A stretch of 20,391 nucleotides of DNA from Bacillota bacterium. GTDB lineage: Bacteria; Bacillota; UBA4882; UBA8346. The stretch covers positions 1 through 20,391 of the forward strand of contig JAEYRX010000054.1 in assembly GCA_023435225.1 (NCBI GenBank). The letters run 5' to 3'. The stretch's first letter is position 1; every line of letters begins with the position of its first letter. The position numbers and the translations under genes are program-made. Shown in pieces: positions 1 through 7,086 of the stretch. The notes beneath the pieces were generated by a model. It did no database searches and had not been told where the DNA came from. It saw only the letters and a list, made by a program, of their open reading frames with translations.

Positions 1-119
1 CTTATTTCTAATGGTCTTATAAAGACCGACGATATTTCCGTGGCTTAAATCATGTCTTGATTTTTAGACTGCTTAAAGGCTTTAGTTTCGCACGCCCTTT
101 TTTATTTATCCGGTATTTT
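1..119. other. non-coding left edge
   Basis: Nothing firm is visible here. A small perfect hairpin (GGTCTT, 3-nt loop, AAGACC) lies at about 13-27. This is the region downstream of the minus-strand ABC ATPase, so a partner permease gene, if it exists, would start beyond the left edge of the window. Confidence 0.3.
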
Positions 120-851
120 TCACGCTACCTCTCCTCCTCCGGCGATAAAGTTTCTGACTGCAACATGACCGGGCTTGACAAAAATATCGCTGGTACGGCT
201 AAACTCAATTAATTGCCCTTTTTCAAGATAACCGGTATAATCTGAATAGTTTTTAGCCTGATCTAGAAGGTGGGTAATTATTAACACGGTCAAGCCAAAC
301 TGCTTTTGAAGTTCTTTAATTAGCTGTAATATTCCGGTAGCTGAGGCCGGATCTAAAGAAGCGGTCGGCTCGTCCAATAATAACACTTCCGGATTATTGG
401 CCAAAGTTCTGGCAAAAGCCACTCTTTGTTGTTGCCCAACCGATAATTCTTCTCCACTGCGATCAGCTAAGACGGGATCCAAGCCAACCATTTTCAATAA
501 TTCGGGTACCGGTCGTAACCGACCGGCTGATTGGCAAAACCTGACGGCATAGTGAATATTCTCCGCTACAGTACCAGGAAACATCACCGGTAACTGAAAA
601 ACCATCCCCACCCGACGCCTTAAATCAAATATATTATAAGAATCCAATGGTTTTTCCGCTAAATATATTCTACCGGCCGTCGGTTCTTCCAACCGGTTTA
701 ATAAACGCATCAAACTGCTTTTCCCTGCCCCGGATGGGCCGATTAAAGCGGTAACCTTTTCCGAATATATATCCATTGTTATACCGGATAGGATAGATAC
801 TTCTTTTTTATTAGAGAATTTACTCAAGCTAACATTTTCAAAGCGAAACAT
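120..851 (-). CDS. ABC transporter ATP-binding protein (PstB/FetA-like)
   Basis: This is a stand-alone ABC ATPase of about 243 residues that would power an importer or exporter at the inner face of the membrane. Walker A GPSGAGKSS is at about 38-46, the Q-loop lies in VGMVFQLPVMFPGTV, the signature LSVGQQQR is at about 136, Walker B VLLLDEPTASLD is at about 156, and the switch histidine is in ITHLLDQA. The sequence style (MVFQ..VMFPGTVAENI, DQA near the H-loop) resembles PstB and the FetA/YbbL family. I chose the internal ATG at 851 (MFRFENV) because an AGAGGGC ribosome binding site lies about 7 bases upstream; the in-frame extension upstream would read through a terminator. No permease or binding protein is adjacent in the window, so the substrate (phosphate, iron or another ion) cannot be assigned. 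The FetB-type permease often lies downstream of such genes, which here is off the left edge. Confidence 0.88.
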   Translation of the reverse strand: MFRFENVSLSKFSNKKEVSILSGITMDIYSEKVTALIGPSGAGKSSLMRLLNRLEEPTAGRIYLAEKPLDSYNIFDLRRRVGMVFQLPVMFPGTVAENIHYAVRFCQSAGRLRPVPELLKMVGLDPVLADRSGEELSVGQQQRVAFARTLANNPEVLLLDEPTASLDPASATGILQLIKELQKQFGLTVLIITHLLDQAKNYSDYTGYLEKGQLIEFSRTSDIFVKPGHVAVRNFIAGGGEVA

Positions 852-868
852 GGGATGCCCTCTTTCGA

Positions 869-901
869 TTAAAAAAATAAGCCGAGAAGTATCCCGGCTA
901 A
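869..901 (-). terminator. intrinsic terminator 18 bases before the ABC ATPase start
   Basis: Read on the minus strand, a GC-rich hairpin (AGCCGGGA / TTCTCGGCT) is followed by TTATTTTTTT, a classic rho-independent terminator. It lies about 95 bases after the CBS gene stop, and its U-tract runs almost into the ribosome binding site of the ABC ATPase. It may simply end the CBS transcript, or it may be a leader attenuator for the ATPase gene. Confidence 0.75.
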
Positions 902-910
902 TTATCGTAA

Positions 911-985
911 TGAAAAATCCTATTAATCCTGTTATTTCTATCAAATTACATTTTTAGACTGGATTTATAAGGATTAACACAGATT
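911..985. repeat. paired-arm short repeat, ATCCTGTTA type
   Basis: Inverted arms made of the word AATCCTGTTA and its variants (left about 918-938, right about 960-985) flank about 20 bases. The same word family recurs at 12096-12127 and 16728-16805. Confidence 0.55.
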
Positions 986-993
986 ATAAATTT

Positions 994-1431
994 CTATAAT
1001 GGCTGACCATACATATATTCTTCGAGATACCGGTTTTTAACTTGAATCTCTTCCAGTTCAAACTTAACAATATCACCGATGGAAATAATTCCTTCTATAC
1101 CATCTTTGGTGACGATTGGTAAATGACGGATCCGGTTTTGAGTCATAATACCCATGATGTAATCAACGTCATCCTCCGGAATAGCTACAATAAGGTTAGT
1201 AGTCATTAAATTGGCTACTTTTTTGGATTTTAGAGTATCATAATCCGAATAAGCGGCCCTCATGATATCTCTCTCGGAGATAATGCCGACAATTTTTTTC
1301 TCGGCATCAACAACAACTAACGAACCAATTTTATGCTCAATTAATTTTCCCATAGCATTGAAGATCGGTTCATCGGGACTTACAGTAATAACAGTTTGGC
1401 CTTTACTTTTCAGTAAATCAGCTACTTTCAT
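994..1431 (-). CDS. two-CBS-domain protein
   Basis: This small cytoplasmic protein of 145 residues consists almost entirely of a Bateman module. CBS 1 spans about 1-62 (MKVADLL..., IGSLVVVDAEKKIVGIISERDIM) and CBS 2 about 70-130 (VANLMTTN..., RIRHLPIVTKDGIEGIISIGDIV), followed by a short tail ending YLEEYMYGQPL. Such free-standing CBS pairs usually bind adenosine nucleotides or similar ligands as sensors; the ligand cannot be read here. The upstream ATG at 1440 is only one base from the AAGGGGG ribosome binding site, whereas the second ATG (MKVADLL, 1431) is spaced normally, so I take 1431. It lies between an unrecognised gene and the ABC ATPase, all on the same strand, and an intrinsic terminator separates it from the latter. 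Confidence 0.9.
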   Translation of the reverse strand: MKVADLLKSKGQTVITVSPDEPIFNAMGKLIEHKIGSLVVVDAEKKIVGIISERDIMRAAYSDYDTLKSKKVANLMTTNLIVAIPEDDVDYIMGIMTQNRIRHLPIVTKDGIEGIISIGDIVKFELEEIQVKNRYLEEYMYGQPL

Positions 1432-1523
1432 ACGTATCATACCCCCTTAAGTCCTTTTGCTATTATTATTAGTCGTAGGAGGTAGAAAATCCTTTCTAAT
1501 TCAGTAAGTTCATTTTTTCACAA

Positions 1524-1550
1524 ACGGGAAAATTCATTATGCATTTTCCC
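1524..1550 (-). terminator. candidate terminator overlapping the 3' end of the 1537 gene
   Basis: A perfect 9-bp inverted repeat (CGGGAAAAT / ATTTTCCCG, 9-base loop) overlaps the stop codon. The following T-run is weak (TTTGTG), so termination efficiency is uncertain. Confidence 0.4.
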
Positions 1551-2040
1551 GCTTCAAGATTTCCGTGGTCAATTGCTGATAAAGTTCGAATTGAAGGTAA
1601 TGATATACTCTGGTAATTACAAATTTCGGCTGTCGGGAATTAGCAAGTAAGAATTCAAGCAACTGTTTTTGATGACTCAAATTCGGGTAAATATATTTTT
1701 CAATTCCAGTGGCCAGCCTTAGCCAGGCAAAATTGGAATAATCATCAACCGTAGTTACTTTTTGATTAATAGTATAGCCAATCGCATACTTCACTTCCAA
1801 CTCTTCCGGGACCAGACGGGTTTTTAAAATCAACTTGCCGTAATAATCCCGGTACGGCTTGAAAGGGTTTAAACCGAACCGCTTTTCCTTTATAATCGGT
1901 TTCTCAATCAAACCGGCATTTTTTTGGTCATCTTTGGTCCCGATAAATTGAAATCCCTCGATGGAAAGATTGGAAACCTCATACCACTCTTTTGGTTTAA
2001 TTAAACGGTCTATTAAGCTAAGAACAATAGCACTTGACAC
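1537..2040 (-). CDS. hypothetical protein
   Basis: I do not recognise this protein. It has about 167 residues and is probably soluble, with no convincing signal peptide; the N-terminal SSAIVLSLIDRL could be an amphipathic or buried helix. It is rich in aromatic and charged residues (PFKPYRDYYGKL, WLRLATGIEKYIYP), with a helical C-terminus (VYHYLQFELYQQLTTEIL). I prefer the GTG at 2040, spaced 7 bases from AGGTG, over the TTG one codon upstream. It is followed by a hairpin overlapping its stop, then the CBS gene. Codon use looks like that of its neighbours. The coding assignment rests on length, a plausible ribosome binding site and protein-like composition. Confidence 0.65.
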   Translation of the reverse strand: MSSAIVLSLIDRLIKPKEWYEVSNLSIEGFQFIGTKDDQKNAGLIEKPIIKEKRFGLNPFKPYRDYYGKLILKTRLVPEELEVKYAIGYTINQKVTTVDDYSNFAWLRLATGIEKYIYPNLSHQKQLLEFLLANSRQPKFVITRVYHYLQFELYQQLTTEILKRENA

Positions 2041-2082
2041 CAATAAACACCTACATTTTTTTATTTTTGGTTAAAAAATAAG

Positions 2083-2205
2083 TAATAGAATACAGAAGCC
2101 AGAATCCAGTAGTCGGAAGAAACCCTAAAAACAGTAAATTTGTAAGCCAAGCTCAAATAATATTGGAACTTCTGGATTCTGACTCCTGACTTCTGAATTC
2201 TATAG
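2083..2205. repeat. paired-arm short repeat, CAGAATC/CAGGAGT type
   Basis: The left arm at 2083-2119 (AGAAGCCAGAATCCAGTAG...) and right arm at 2169-2205 (CTTCTGGATTCTGACTCC...) are imperfect reverse complements made of 7-base words, around a loop of about 50 bases. The element fills the gap downstream of the oppF-like gene. Confidence 0.65.
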
Positions 2206-2225
2206 ATCCATCAATAAACAGAACT

Positions 2226-3203
2226 TTATAATTGTTGCTCCGCTCGGAAACATTTGGCAAAATGTTCACTATTTCTATAATGAACCGGTGGTTCTTGCTG
2301 CCGGCAGATATCCATCACTACAGGGCAACGGGAGGCAAAACAGCAACCTTTGCTATAGTCCAGTGTATTATCGATTTCTCCCGTTAAAATAATCCGCTGT
2401 TTATTAGCCTCCGGATCAGGCACGGGAATTGCCGATAATAGGGCATTAGTATAAGGATGAAGCGGTTCATTGAACAATTCATCCGCCGGAGCGGTTTCAA
2501 CTATCTGTCCCAGGTACATTACGGCAATCCGGTTGGATATATGTTTTACCACCGCTAAGTCGTGAGCGATGAAAAGATATGCAATCTTTAATTCATTCCT
2601 AAGTTTAATCAAAAGGTTAATTATTTGAGCCTGGATGGAAACATCCAGAGCAGAGACGGGTTCGTCACAGACAATCAGCTCCGGTTCAAGGGAGATCGCC
2701 CTGGCAATAGCCAGCCTTTGCCGCTGCCCGCCGGAGAATTCATGCGGATAACGGTAAAGAAGTTGGGAGGACAAACCGACTTTCTCCAAAATCGTAGCTA
2801 CTTTTTCTTTTTTCTCATTAAGATTTTTTACAAGGCCATGTTCGGATAAACCTTCACCCACCAAGTCAAGTACCACCCGGCGTGGATTAAGGGATGAATA
2901 AGGATCTTGAAAGATAATTTGCATTTTAGTTCGTAACCGGGACATTTTTCGTTTTGATAAGCCCACCAGTTCGGTCCCAGCGAAGTTTACCGAACCACCG
3001 GTAGGTTCAATCAGTTGTAAAATACTTCTTCCGGCGGTTGTTTTTCCGCAACCCGATTCCCCAACCAATCCCAATGTCTCTCCGGGACGAATATCAAAGC
3101 TAACCCGGTCAACCGCCCGGACCCACTGCCGAACCCGCCCTAGAAAGCCGGATTTGATGGGGAAGTATTTTTTTAAGTTGTTGACTTGGAGTAATTTGTC
3201 CAT
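2226..3203 (-). CDS. peptide ABC transporter ATPase, DppF/OppF type
   Basis: This is the second nucleotide-binding subunit of the five-gene peptide importer, 325 residues, the usual length for DppF/OppF. Walker A GESGCGKTT is at about 48-56, the signature FSGGQRQRLAIARA at about 160, Walker B LIVCDEPVSALD, and the H-loop IAHDLAVVKHI. The C-terminal oligopeptide-transporter extension starts at PLHPYTNALL and carries four cysteines (about 287, 293, 300, 318; GCCFASRC..DIC). This pattern binds an iron-sulfur cluster in several DppD/DppF homologues. The ATG is 6 bases after GGAG. It is the last gene of the set and is separated from the DppD-like gene by 183 bases containing a palindromic repeat, so it may be weakly coupled or separately transcribed. 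Confidence 0.95.
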   Translation of the reverse strand: MDKLLQVNNLKKYFPIKSGFLGRVRQWVRAVDRVSFDIRPGETLGLVGESGCGKTTAGRSILQLIEPTGGSVNFAGTELVGLSKRKMSRLRTKMQIIFQDPYSSLNPRRVVLDLVGEGLSEHGLVKNLNEKKEKVATILEKVGLSSQLLYRYPHEFSGGQRQRLAIARAISLEPELIVCDEPVSALDVSIQAQIINLLIKLRNELKIAYLFIAHDLAVVKHISNRIAVMYLGQIVETAPADELFNEPLHPYTNALLSAIPVPDPEANKQRIILTGEIDNTLDYSKGCCFASRCPVVMDICRQQEPPVHYRNSEHFAKCFRAEQQL

Positions 3204-3257
3204 GATTATCTCCGTGAAATTTATATGAATGTATGCTATACTTTGGCTAAAAATTCA

Positions 3258-3344
3258 GATCCCTCGCCCTTTAAAAGGGTAACCACAATCCTCCGAGGTT
3301 TAAGATCTGCAAAGCACAGCTAGTACCCTTTAAGGGATAGGATC
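3258..3344. repeat. palindromic element between the two importer ATPase genes
   Basis: The arms are GATCCCTCGCCCTTTAAAAG (from 3258) and its imperfect reverse complement, TACCCTTTAAGGGATAGGATC (3324-3344). An inner CCTC-C-GAGG hairpin lies at about 3290. It is a nested palindrome of about 87 bp with no ORF. Confidence 0.55.
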
Positions 3345-3386
3345 CGTTTTTATGCATCTTTGACTTCCGAATTCTAACTTCAAGAT

Positions 3387-4352
3387 TTAAACATGCAGCC
3401 AACACGCCACCTCATGTCCCCCTGGTTTGGAGACCGCCTCCGGATACTCTCGTTTACATATATCCATCACCTTATCGCAACGGGGGGCAAAATAACATCC
3501 CGGCGGCAAATTTAGCGGGTCGGGAATCATACCTGGGATCGCATATAAACTCTCTCTCCGGGTCGGATTAGGGATGGATTTAAGTAAGCCGATAGTATAT
3601 GGATGCAACGGGTTTCTAAATATCTCTTTGACACCGGCTGTTTCCACAATTCTTCCGGCATACATCACCGCTACCCGCCTGGCGACTTTGGCTACAATTC
3701 CCAAATTATGGGTAATCATTAATAACGACATATTGTTTTCCGCTTGCAATTGTTGTAATAGCTCTAATATTTGAGCCTGAATCGTTACATCAAGAGCGGT
3801 AGTCGGTTCATCGGCTATCAACAATTGAGGATTGCAAATTAAAGCCATGGCAATCATCGCCCGTTGTCGCATCCCTCCCGAGAGCTCGTGAGGGTATGCA
3901 TTATATTGCCTTTCCGCATTAGGGATTCCTACCTTGGCTAAAGCCTGAATTACCAAATCTTTTATTTCATCCTGGGCCGACTGAGTATGAATTAGCAAGG
4001 CTTCGCTTAATTGGAGGCCGATTTTTTGAACCGGATTGAAACTGGTAAGGGGTTCTTGAAAAATAATGCCAATCTCTTTACCTCTTATCGAAATCAAATC
4101 CTTAAGCGGTGTTTTAAGCAGATCCCGGCCTTTCCAGGAGATAGATTCAGCTGTAATCCGGCCCGGCGGAGACGGCACTAGTCTTAAAACAGATAAAGCC
4201 GTTACCGACTTCCCACACCCTGACTCTCCAACCAAACCAAGGGTTTCACCCTGATTTAGGCTAAAAGAAACTCCATCTGCCGCTTTTACCACTCCGGCTT
4301 CAGTTGAAAAATGTATTTTTAAATCTTGAATATCTAATAAATTATCAGCCAT
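3387..4352 (-). CDS. peptide ABC transporter ATPase, DppD/OppD type
   Basis: This is the first nucleotide-binding subunit of the importer, 321 residues. Walker A GESGCGKSV is at about 42-50, the signature LSGGMRQRAMIAMAL at about 158, Walker B LLIADEPTTALD, and the H-loop MITHNLGIVAKVA. The C-terminal extension (PLHPYTIGLLKSIPNP) ends in a four-cysteine set at about 286, 292, 299 and 317 (GCYFAPRC..DIC..C), the same spacing style as the partner ATPase. The ATG follows AGGA by 9 bases. In enterobacterial Yej systems the two ATPase halves are fused in YejF; here they are separate genes. The 156-base gap from the upstream permease contains a strong CTCTGTG hairpin. Confidence 0.95.
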   Translation of the reverse strand: MADNLLDIQDLKIHFSTEAGVVKAADGVSFSLNQGETLGLVGESGCGKSVTALSVLRLVPSPPGRITAESISWKGRDLLKTPLKDLISIRGKEIGIIFQEPLTSFNPVQKIGLQLSEALLIHTQSAQDEIKDLVIQALAKVGIPNAERQYNAYPHELSGGMRQRAMIAMALICNPQLLIADEPTTALDVTIQAQILELLQQLQAENNMSLLMITHNLGIVAKVARRVAVMYAGRIVETAGVKEIFRNPLHPYTIGLLKSIPNPTRRESLYAIPGMIPDPLNLPPGCYFAPRCDKVMDICKREYPEAVSKPGGHEVACWLHV

Positions 4353-4377
4353 AACATTCCATCCTAATATGAATGAT

Positions 4378-4434
4378 TTCTCTGTGTCTCTGTGGCTAAA
4401 TCATTATTGGCCACGGAGACATAAAGACACAGAG
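4378..4434. repeat. paired-arm short repeat, CTCTGTGTCTCTGTGGC type
   Basis: A near-perfect hairpin: CTCTGTGTCTCTGTGGC at about 4379-4396 and GCCACGGAGACATAAAGACA plus CAGAG at about 4410-4434, loop about 13 bases. Related words recur at 14882-14946. It lies in the permease-ATPase gap of the importer. Confidence 0.65.
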
Positions 4435-4508
4435 TTAAAAACCTATTTTCATACTTTTAGGTGTGCAGTGGAAACTGGCGTAAACGACTAATAAGCCTAA
4501 GTATATCC

Positions 4509-5546
4509 TCATTCGTATTTCTGATATTCTCTTGGATCAAAAGCTTCCCTAATACCTTCTCCGACAAAAGCAATCAACAATAAGACTAAAAATAACATCA
4601 GCGCCGGATATAACGATAACCAATATGAATAAATGTTAGCCATCCCCTGCCGCATTAACTCTCCCCAACTCGGTGTAGGCGCCGGTAGACCAAAGCCGAG
4701 AAAGTCAAGCGCTGATAATGAGAAGATTGCTCCAATCAGGTTAAATGGGAGAAATGTAATAATAGGAGTCAATGAGTTCGGTAAAATATGCCGGAACATT
4801 ATCTTACGCTCTTTAACTCCCATGGCTTTAGCTGCTTCTACAAACTGGGTCTCCCGTAACTTTAAGAATTCCGATCTCATAAAATAAGAGATCCCGATCC
4901 AGTCAAATATGGTGAAAATTATCAATAAGGTTATAAAACTAGTCCCTAATGAACTCCCGATAATAATCACAATATACAAGAATGGCAAGGCTGAAAATAT
5001 TTCAATTAGCCGTTGCATAGTTAAGTCAAAAATACCACCAATATAACCCTGCAACGCGCCTATTATCACCCCTAAGAACATACTGGCGAAGGTGATTAAC
5101 AAGGCAAAACTGAAACTAATCCGGTAGCCGTATAGTAAACGGGTAAAAATATCCCGCCCCCGGTCATCGGTTCCCAGCCAATTTTTAAAAGTCGGCTTGG
5201 TAGGAGGATTACCCGGCAATTTCAAAAGAGCTTCATTTGGGCCATAAGGGATTAACGGAAAGATCATAAAATTATGCTTATTATCTTTAAATACAGAAGT
5301 ATGTTGGAGTCTTTTATAATTTGGAATATCGGTAGAGCCTAGCCCAAAGTTATCCCCGGAATAAAATTTGACTACCGGGAAGAAGAACTTTCCTTGGTAT
5401 TGAACCAGCAACGGCTGATCATTGGCGATAAAATTCGCGAATAAAGAAATAACATAGATAACCAGCAGTATCCATAATGAGATATAAGCCCGTTTCATTC
5501 TCTTAAACTTCTGTAAACGCCGTAAGGTTATTGGGGAAAGAGGCAC
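4509..5546 (-). CDS. peptide ABC transporter permease, YejE/OppC type
   Basis: This inner-membrane permease has about 345 residues. Its N-terminus (LSPITLRRLQKFKRMKRAYI, then SLWILLVIYVISLFANFIAN) matches the YejE style. After the first membrane span comes a long external segment with NDQPLLVQYQGKFFFPVVKF and later KNWLGTDDRGRDIFTRLLYG, both typical of YejE-like permeases. Five further membrane spans follow. The ATPase-contact EAA loop is EAAKAMGVKERKIMFRHILP, followed by LDFLGFGLPAPTPSWGELM. The GTG at 5546 lies 8 bases after AAAGGAG; the TTG one codon earlier (5 bases) is the alternative. Further upstream the open frame is made of short-repeat sequence, so it is not counted. Confidence 0.9.
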   Translation of the reverse strand: MPLSPITLRRLQKFKRMKRAYISLWILLVIYVISLFANFIANDQPLLVQYQGKFFFPVVKFYSGDNFGLGSTDIPNYKRLQHTSVFKDNKHNFMIFPLIPYGPNEALLKLPGNPPTKPTFKNWLGTDDRGRDIFTRLLYGYRISFSFALLITFASMFLGVIIGALQGYIGGIFDLTMQRLIEIFSALPFLYIVIIIGSSLGTSFITLLIIFTIFDWIGISYFMRSEFLKLRETQFVEAAKAMGVKERKIMFRHILPNSLTPIITFLPFNLIGAIFSLSALDFLGFGLPAPTPSWGELMRQGMANIYSYWLSLYPALMLFLVLLLIAFVGEGIREAFDPREYQKYE

Positions 5547-5569
5547 CAAGGATTCTCCTTTCAGGATAT

Positions 5570-6023
5570 CTATAGTATACAGGAGCCAGTAGTCAGGAGC
5601 CAGCATAATGTAGGCTCATTCTTTATGTCTATCACAAAGGAATAAGCTAACGACATGAGTGTGAATTAGATGCGTTGACGCTTATTTTCGTATGATAAAA
5701 AATTTGGCGTAGATCTCTCTCTTGCTCTCCCCCATGGTGGAAGAGTAACCGATGCCTTCGCAGTCAATCTTAAAACCTTCTAAACCAATCTGTTTCTGAT
5801 ACTTATATCCATCTAGTATTCCTGAAAACTCTTTTATATCAATGATTCACAACGTTATTTTTAAACTTTAATTTTGGTTCCGACTTTTTCCGGGATAAGG
5901 TAAAATAACTTATGTCGCTATAAAATAAAATCTTTTAGAGATCAACGGCTTTTGGTTACTCTCCCACTCGAGGGAGAGCAAGAGAGAGGTGCTTTTTGAC
6001 ACCTCCTGACTTCTAAATACTGC
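5570..6023. repeat. 454-base gap between the two permease genes: nested inverted repeats
   Basis: The outer arms are CAGGAGCCAGTAGTCAGGAG (about 5579-5599) and CTCCTGACTTCTAAATACTG (about 6002-6022), members of the GGAGTCA word family. Inside, a second inverted repeat of about 38 bp pairs 5713-5752 with 5952-5990 (about 34 of 39 positions match). Between the inner arms there is no complete gene. The gap is unusual because the binding-protein and first permease genes are only 33 bases apart. Confidence 0.6.
5682..5846 (-). pseudogene. ORF remnant in the permease gap
   Basis: Between an in-frame TGA and the TAA at 5682-5684, a frame of about 54 codons reads like real protein (IKEFSGILDGYKYQKQIGLE, then CEGIGYSSTMGESKREIYAK). 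It has no ATG/GTG/TTG start near a ribosome binding site and no recognised family. Its 3' part includes one arm of the inner inverted repeat. It may be a fragment of a gene destroyed by repeat insertion, or chance. Confidence 0.25.
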
Positions 6024-6024
6024 A

Positions 6025-7053
6025 TCACTTAAACTTTATCCTCGGATCAACCAACACCAGACAAAAGTCGGAAATAATCCGTCCCACTAGAACCAGCAAA
6101 CTGGAGATAACAATTAAGCCAAGCGCCACCGGATAGTCGCGGTTAACGATGGATTCATATCCCAATAAACCCATTCCGTCAATGGTAAAGATGGTCTCAA
6201 TTAACATGGAGCCGGAAAGAATAACACTGATAATCATTCCGATATTAGTCACGATTGGGATTAGCGCATTCCGTAAGGCATGTTTAAAAACAGCCTGTTC
6301 ATAAGTGAGCCCTTTGGCTAAAGCGGTCCTAATATAGTCCTGATTCAACTGTTCCATCAAAGAATTCTTCATTAGTAAGGTCAAAGTGGCAAAACCACCA
6401 ATGATATAACAAAGGACCGGTAAAAACATATGAATGATATAATCCACTATTTTGCCCATAAGTGAAAACTGTTCATAATTATCGGAAACCACCCCGCTAA
6501 CGGGGAAGATATCCCAAAAACTGCCGCCCCCGAAAAGGACGATTAGTATCAATCCTAATACAAATGAGGGAATGGAATATCCGGCAAAAATCAATATACT
6601 GGTCCAGTTATCATATGGCTCGTTATGTTTCAATGCTTTCTTGATGCCCAGCGGTATACAGAGCAGATAGGTAAAAAACATACCGGTAAGGCCAAAAGTT
6701 AGTGAAACCGGAAAACGGCTGGCGATTACTTCAAGAACGGGCTTTTCATAAGCATAAGATGTTCCGAAATCAAGTCTCAGCAATTTACTTAACCAGGAAA
6801 AATACCGGACTAAGACGGGTTTGTCAAATCCATAATATTTCTTAATGTTTTCCAATTCATCCTGAGTCATTGCCGACATTGACACAGTATTCCCAGCCAC
6901 TCCATTTCCATCTTGAGCAGCATGCTTAATTTTCTGGAGCGCTTGTTCTACCGGACCACCGGGCACCATTTGCATTACTAGAAAACAAGCTATGGTAATA
7001 CCCAGGAGAGTTGGAATAATTAATAAGATTCGTTTGATAAAATAATCCCGCAT
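6025..7053 (-). CDS. peptide ABC transporter permease, YejB/OppB type
   Basis: This inner-membrane permease has 342 residues. The N-terminal span (RILLIIPTLLGITIACFLVM) is followed by VPGGPVEQALQKI and YYGFDKPVLVRYFSWLSKLL, then RLDFGTSYAYEKPV. The PGGPVEQAL segment and the long external loop are characteristic of the YejB branch of OppB-like permeases. The ATPase-contact loop is ALAKGLTYEQAVFKHALRNA, and the end VDPRIKFK is typical. The ATG follows GGGAG by about 7 bases. It starts 33 bases after the binding-protein gene, so the two are almost certainly co-transcribed. A repeat-filled gap of about 480 bases separates it from the second permease, which is odd for subunits that must be made together. 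Confidence 0.95.
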   Translation of the reverse strand: MRDYFIKRILLIIPTLLGITIACFLVMQMVPGGPVEQALQKIKHAAQDGNGVAGNTVSMSAMTQDELENIKKYYGFDKPVLVRYFSWLSKLLRLDFGTSYAYEKPVLEVIASRFPVSLTFGLTGMFFTYLLCIPLGIKKALKHNEPYDNWTSILIFAGYSIPSFVLGLILIVLFGGGSFWDIFPVSGVVSDNYEQFSLMGKIVDYIIHMFLPVLCYIIGGFATLTLLMKNSLMEQLNQDYIRTALAKGLTYEQAVFKHALRNALIPIVTNIGMIISVILSGSMLIETIFTIDGMGLLGYESIVNRDYPVALGLIVISSLLVLVGRIISDFCLVLVDPRIKFK

Positions 7054-7086
7054 TTAATTTCTCCCAGAAAGGTAATAATTAAAAAT

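Noticed and set aside
1..119. GCGAAACTAAAGCC on the minus strand, reminiscent of the 3' half of a cyclic-di-GMP-I riboswitch
   Set aside because: The conserved 5' half (GGCAAACC with a tetraloop stem) is absent and the receptor helix cannot be built.
5547..5606. 19-residue N-terminal extension of the YejE-like permease (MLAPDYWLLYTIDILKGES)
   Set aside because: It is encoded by a GGAGTCA-type repeat and the AAAGGAG ribosome binding site lies inside it.
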